Assembly: GCA_003249795.1 (NCBI GenBank)
Contig: QKHZ01000188.1
Coordinates: 1 to 64,000, forward strand
Direction: 5' to 3'
DNA from: a bacterium
Lineage (GTDB): Bacteria > Planctomycetota > SZUA-567
DNA: 64,000 nucleotides
The notes below the pieces were generated by a model. The model saw nothing but the letters and a program-made list of their open reading frames with translations. It did no database searches and had not been told where the DNA came from. A program made the position numbers and the translations under genes. Shown one piece after another: positions 62,482 through 64,000 of the stretch (within the stretch, counting starts at the first letter, position 1; the number at the start of each line of letters is the position of its first letter).

Positions 62482-64000
62482 TTAACAGCAAATCTCGCAT
62501 TCATCGGAAACGGTGGCGTCATATCCGTCCCGGCATAATTGTTCGCAAAGCCAGACGGCATTGTGCCCCGCGAACTCGCCGCTCAGCATGATGTCGTGTG
62601 AACCGCGTCCCTGCTCAATCACAAAATCAGTGCTCGTGCAGTCCTGCCATTGTTTCCGGCTGCGCATCTGTCCTTGCGGACCGGCATAGGGGTCATCAGC
62701 CGCACCCTCTGCAGCAAGAAGCCGGATCGGTGCCGAAATTTTTCCTTCATCAATGCCCTGATACAGCTCCATCGCATAGTAGACCGCATTTTTACGGACT
62801 TCGGTTTTCTGTGTGGGTGAGGTTAAGTAGACAGCCACCTCCGGCTCTTTCAGGAGTTGATCGACTTCGGCTGCGATTTTATTCTGATCCGCGCAGACGG
62901 CATCCAGTCGCCGCCAGCTGTCGAACATCAATACCGAATTCACGGCGATACCTGCGTTTTCCAAACTCTTTGCCACATCAAACGCGAAACTGCCGCCGCC
63001 GGAATATCCGAGTAGCGTTACAGGATCAGCACGATCCTGATGCATGAGTGTAATTGATTCAGTCACAGCGGCCGCAAAGCCGTCTTTGTGAGTCGTATAA
63101 TTAAAGCAGACAAACCGGACACCACGACACGCGCGCGCCAGATCTGTCCACGAAATGCCGCTGCCACCAAACGGCGGCAAACAATAAACCGCAGGCGCCT
63201 GCGGATCACCCAACTCGAAATAGGGTTCAGACACCGCGCTAGCCGCCTGTCCGTTAAACTTAGCCAGTAGTGCTGCAAACCCTTTAATTGTCGGAGCCAG
63301 ATATACCCATGTCGGCGAAACCTGCCGCTCAAGAACCTGCGAGAGTTTTGCCGCAACCTTCGCCGCGCGAAGACTGTGTCCGCCAGCATTGAAAAAGTTT
63401 TCCTCGCGCCCGAGAACAGGCCGGTTCAATACTTCGCACCAGACGGCGGCGATCTGTTTTTCCATCTCCCCTTGCGGTTGATCAATTTCCGCAGCAGCCT
63501 GTTTTTCCACCTTCGGTGCTTTCAGCGCGCGGCGGTTGATCTTTCCCGTACTCGTCAGCGGCAGCGTGTCGAGCCGCACGAAATAGCCGGGAACCATCTG
63601 CGGCGGAAGCGTCTCTGCAAGCCACGTGCGCAAGGCTTCCTCGCCCGGATCGTTTTGCGCGCAGTAATATCCGACAAGCTCCAGACTGTCTTCCGATTCC
63701 TCTTCAAACAAATTGCACGCGATCACCGCGCATCCCTGAACGGAAGCGTGTTCCGAAAGCCGCTTTTCGATTTCACCCGGTTCAATCCGGTATCCGCGGA
63801 TCTTTAATTGGTCATCAACCCGCCCGCAGAAAACGATACAGCCCTCTTCGTTCCACATTGCCCTGTCACCAGTGCGGTACATGGACTCGCCCGGATAAAA
63901 CGGATCCGGCACAAATTTTTCCGCATCAAGTTCCGGCCGACCGCAATATCCCCGAGCAAGTCCCGCGCCGGCAATGCACAGTTCACCCACCGCGCCAACC
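62482..64000 (-). CDS. Non-ribosomal peptide synthetase, C-terminal part (A-PCP-TE), cut by the window edge
   Basis: The last 506 or so residues of an NRPS whose start lies beyond the right edge. Visible are the end of an adenylation domain (MYRTGDRAMW, GRVDDQLKIRGYRIEPGEIE, and TSTGKINRRAL with the conserved Lys), a carrier domain (NFFNAGGHSLRA, near residue 205 from the edge) and a thioesterase (GYSGGGSFAFD near 330, SHDIM with the His). The protein ends in DECEICC, a Cys-rich tail. The amino acid selected cannot be read because the A-domain specificity region is outside. It is the first of the minus-strand cluster genes in transcription order here. Confidence 0.93.
   Translation of the reverse strand, partial: VGAVGELCIAGAGLARGYCGRPELDAEKFVPDPFYPGESMYRTGDRAMWNEEGCIVFCGRVDDQLKIRGYRIEPGEIEKRLSEHASVQGCAVIACNLFEEESEDSLELVGYYCAQNDPGEEALRTWLAETLPPQMVPGYFVRLDTLPLTSTGKINRRALKAPKVEKQAAAEIDQPQGEMEKQIAAVWCEVLNRPVLGREENFFNAGGHSLRAAKVAAKLSQVLERQVSPTWVYLAPTIKGFAALLAKFNGQAASAVSEPYFELGDPQAPAVYCLPPFGGSGISWTDLARACRGVRFVCFNYTTHKDGFAAAVTESITLMHQDRADPVTLLGYSGGGSFAFDVAKSLENAGIAVNSVLMFDSWRRLDAVCADQNKIAAEVDQLLKEPEVAVYLTSPTQKTEVRKNAVYYAMELYQGIDEGKISAPIRLLAAEGAADDPYAGPQGQMRSRKQWQDCTSTDFVIEQGRGSHDIMLSGEFAGHNAVWLCEQLCRDGYDATVSDECEICC

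Noticed and set aside
46000-64000. Long open frames opposite the PKS and NRPS genes
   Set aside because: They are side effects of the coding strand's codon bias; none shows a protein family, ribosome site or sensible composition.

Overview
The window looks like chromosomal DNA of moderate GC from a carbohydrate-degrading bacterium. It has no rRNA or tRNA gene, CRISPR array or insertion sequence that I can recognise. The gene mix (paired FAD-dependent oxidoreductases, heparinase II/III-like and fucosidase enzymes without signal peptides, Gfo/Idh/MocA and sugar-phosphate isomerase pairs, GntR-LacI hybrid regulators, a SpoIIE-type phosphatase module, flagellin, secretin) fits the Lentisphaerota/Kiritimatiellota/Planctomycetota side of the PVC group. 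That placement is an inference; no marker gene here settles it. The flagellin, lone secretin and carbonic anhydrase of the E. coli Can type indicate a Gram-negative, motile cell.

Layout. (1) 1-5.6 kb: rimO, then a partner-switching module (membrane SpoIIE-type phosphatase, RsbW-like kinase, STAS anti-anti-sigma factor) and a small membrane protein. (2) 5.6-8.5 kb: a sugar epimerase/dehydrogenase pair divergent from an AraC regulator. (3) 8.5-22.8 kb: mixed functions: an orphan flagellin, a secreted FecR-domain protein, carbonic anhydrase, an McsA-like protein, a hexulose-6-phosphate synthase-RraA fusion with QueD, an EAL-HDOD protein, an ECF sigma factor with a FecR-domain membrane partner, and two related secreted proteins, one with an intact HExxH protease centre and one without. 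(4) 23-44.7 kb: sugar and polysaccharide islands, each with its own regulator: a ROK repressor with an uncharacterised putative hydrolase and EamA transporter; a GH29 fucosidase with a GntR/LacI regulator; a GntR/LacI-MFS-heparinase group; two FAD oxidoreductases divergent from an IclR regulator; and a five-gene SDR-kinase-aldolase-dehydrogenase-SDR operon. (5) 44.8-64 kb: a hybrid NRPS/PKS biosynthetic cluster on the minus strand, running off the right edge.

The biosynthetic cluster contains an NRPS terminal module (A-PCP-TE, 5' end outside the window), a type II thioesterase, a 2227-aa PKS (AT-ACP-KS-AT-DH-KR-ACP), a separate KS-AT protein and an Sfp-type phosphopantetheinyl transferase. 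Between the two PKS genes lies an unusual insert: a single secretin with BON-like repeats, a cyclic-peptide-type ABC exporter, a ParA-type ATPase, and two related DUF697-like membrane proteins. A TTGATA/TTGACA-containing motif recurs upstream of the secretin, exporter and first DUF697 genes. My main proposal, which is inference, is that this insert is an export and spatial-positioning apparatus for the product or its assembly line.
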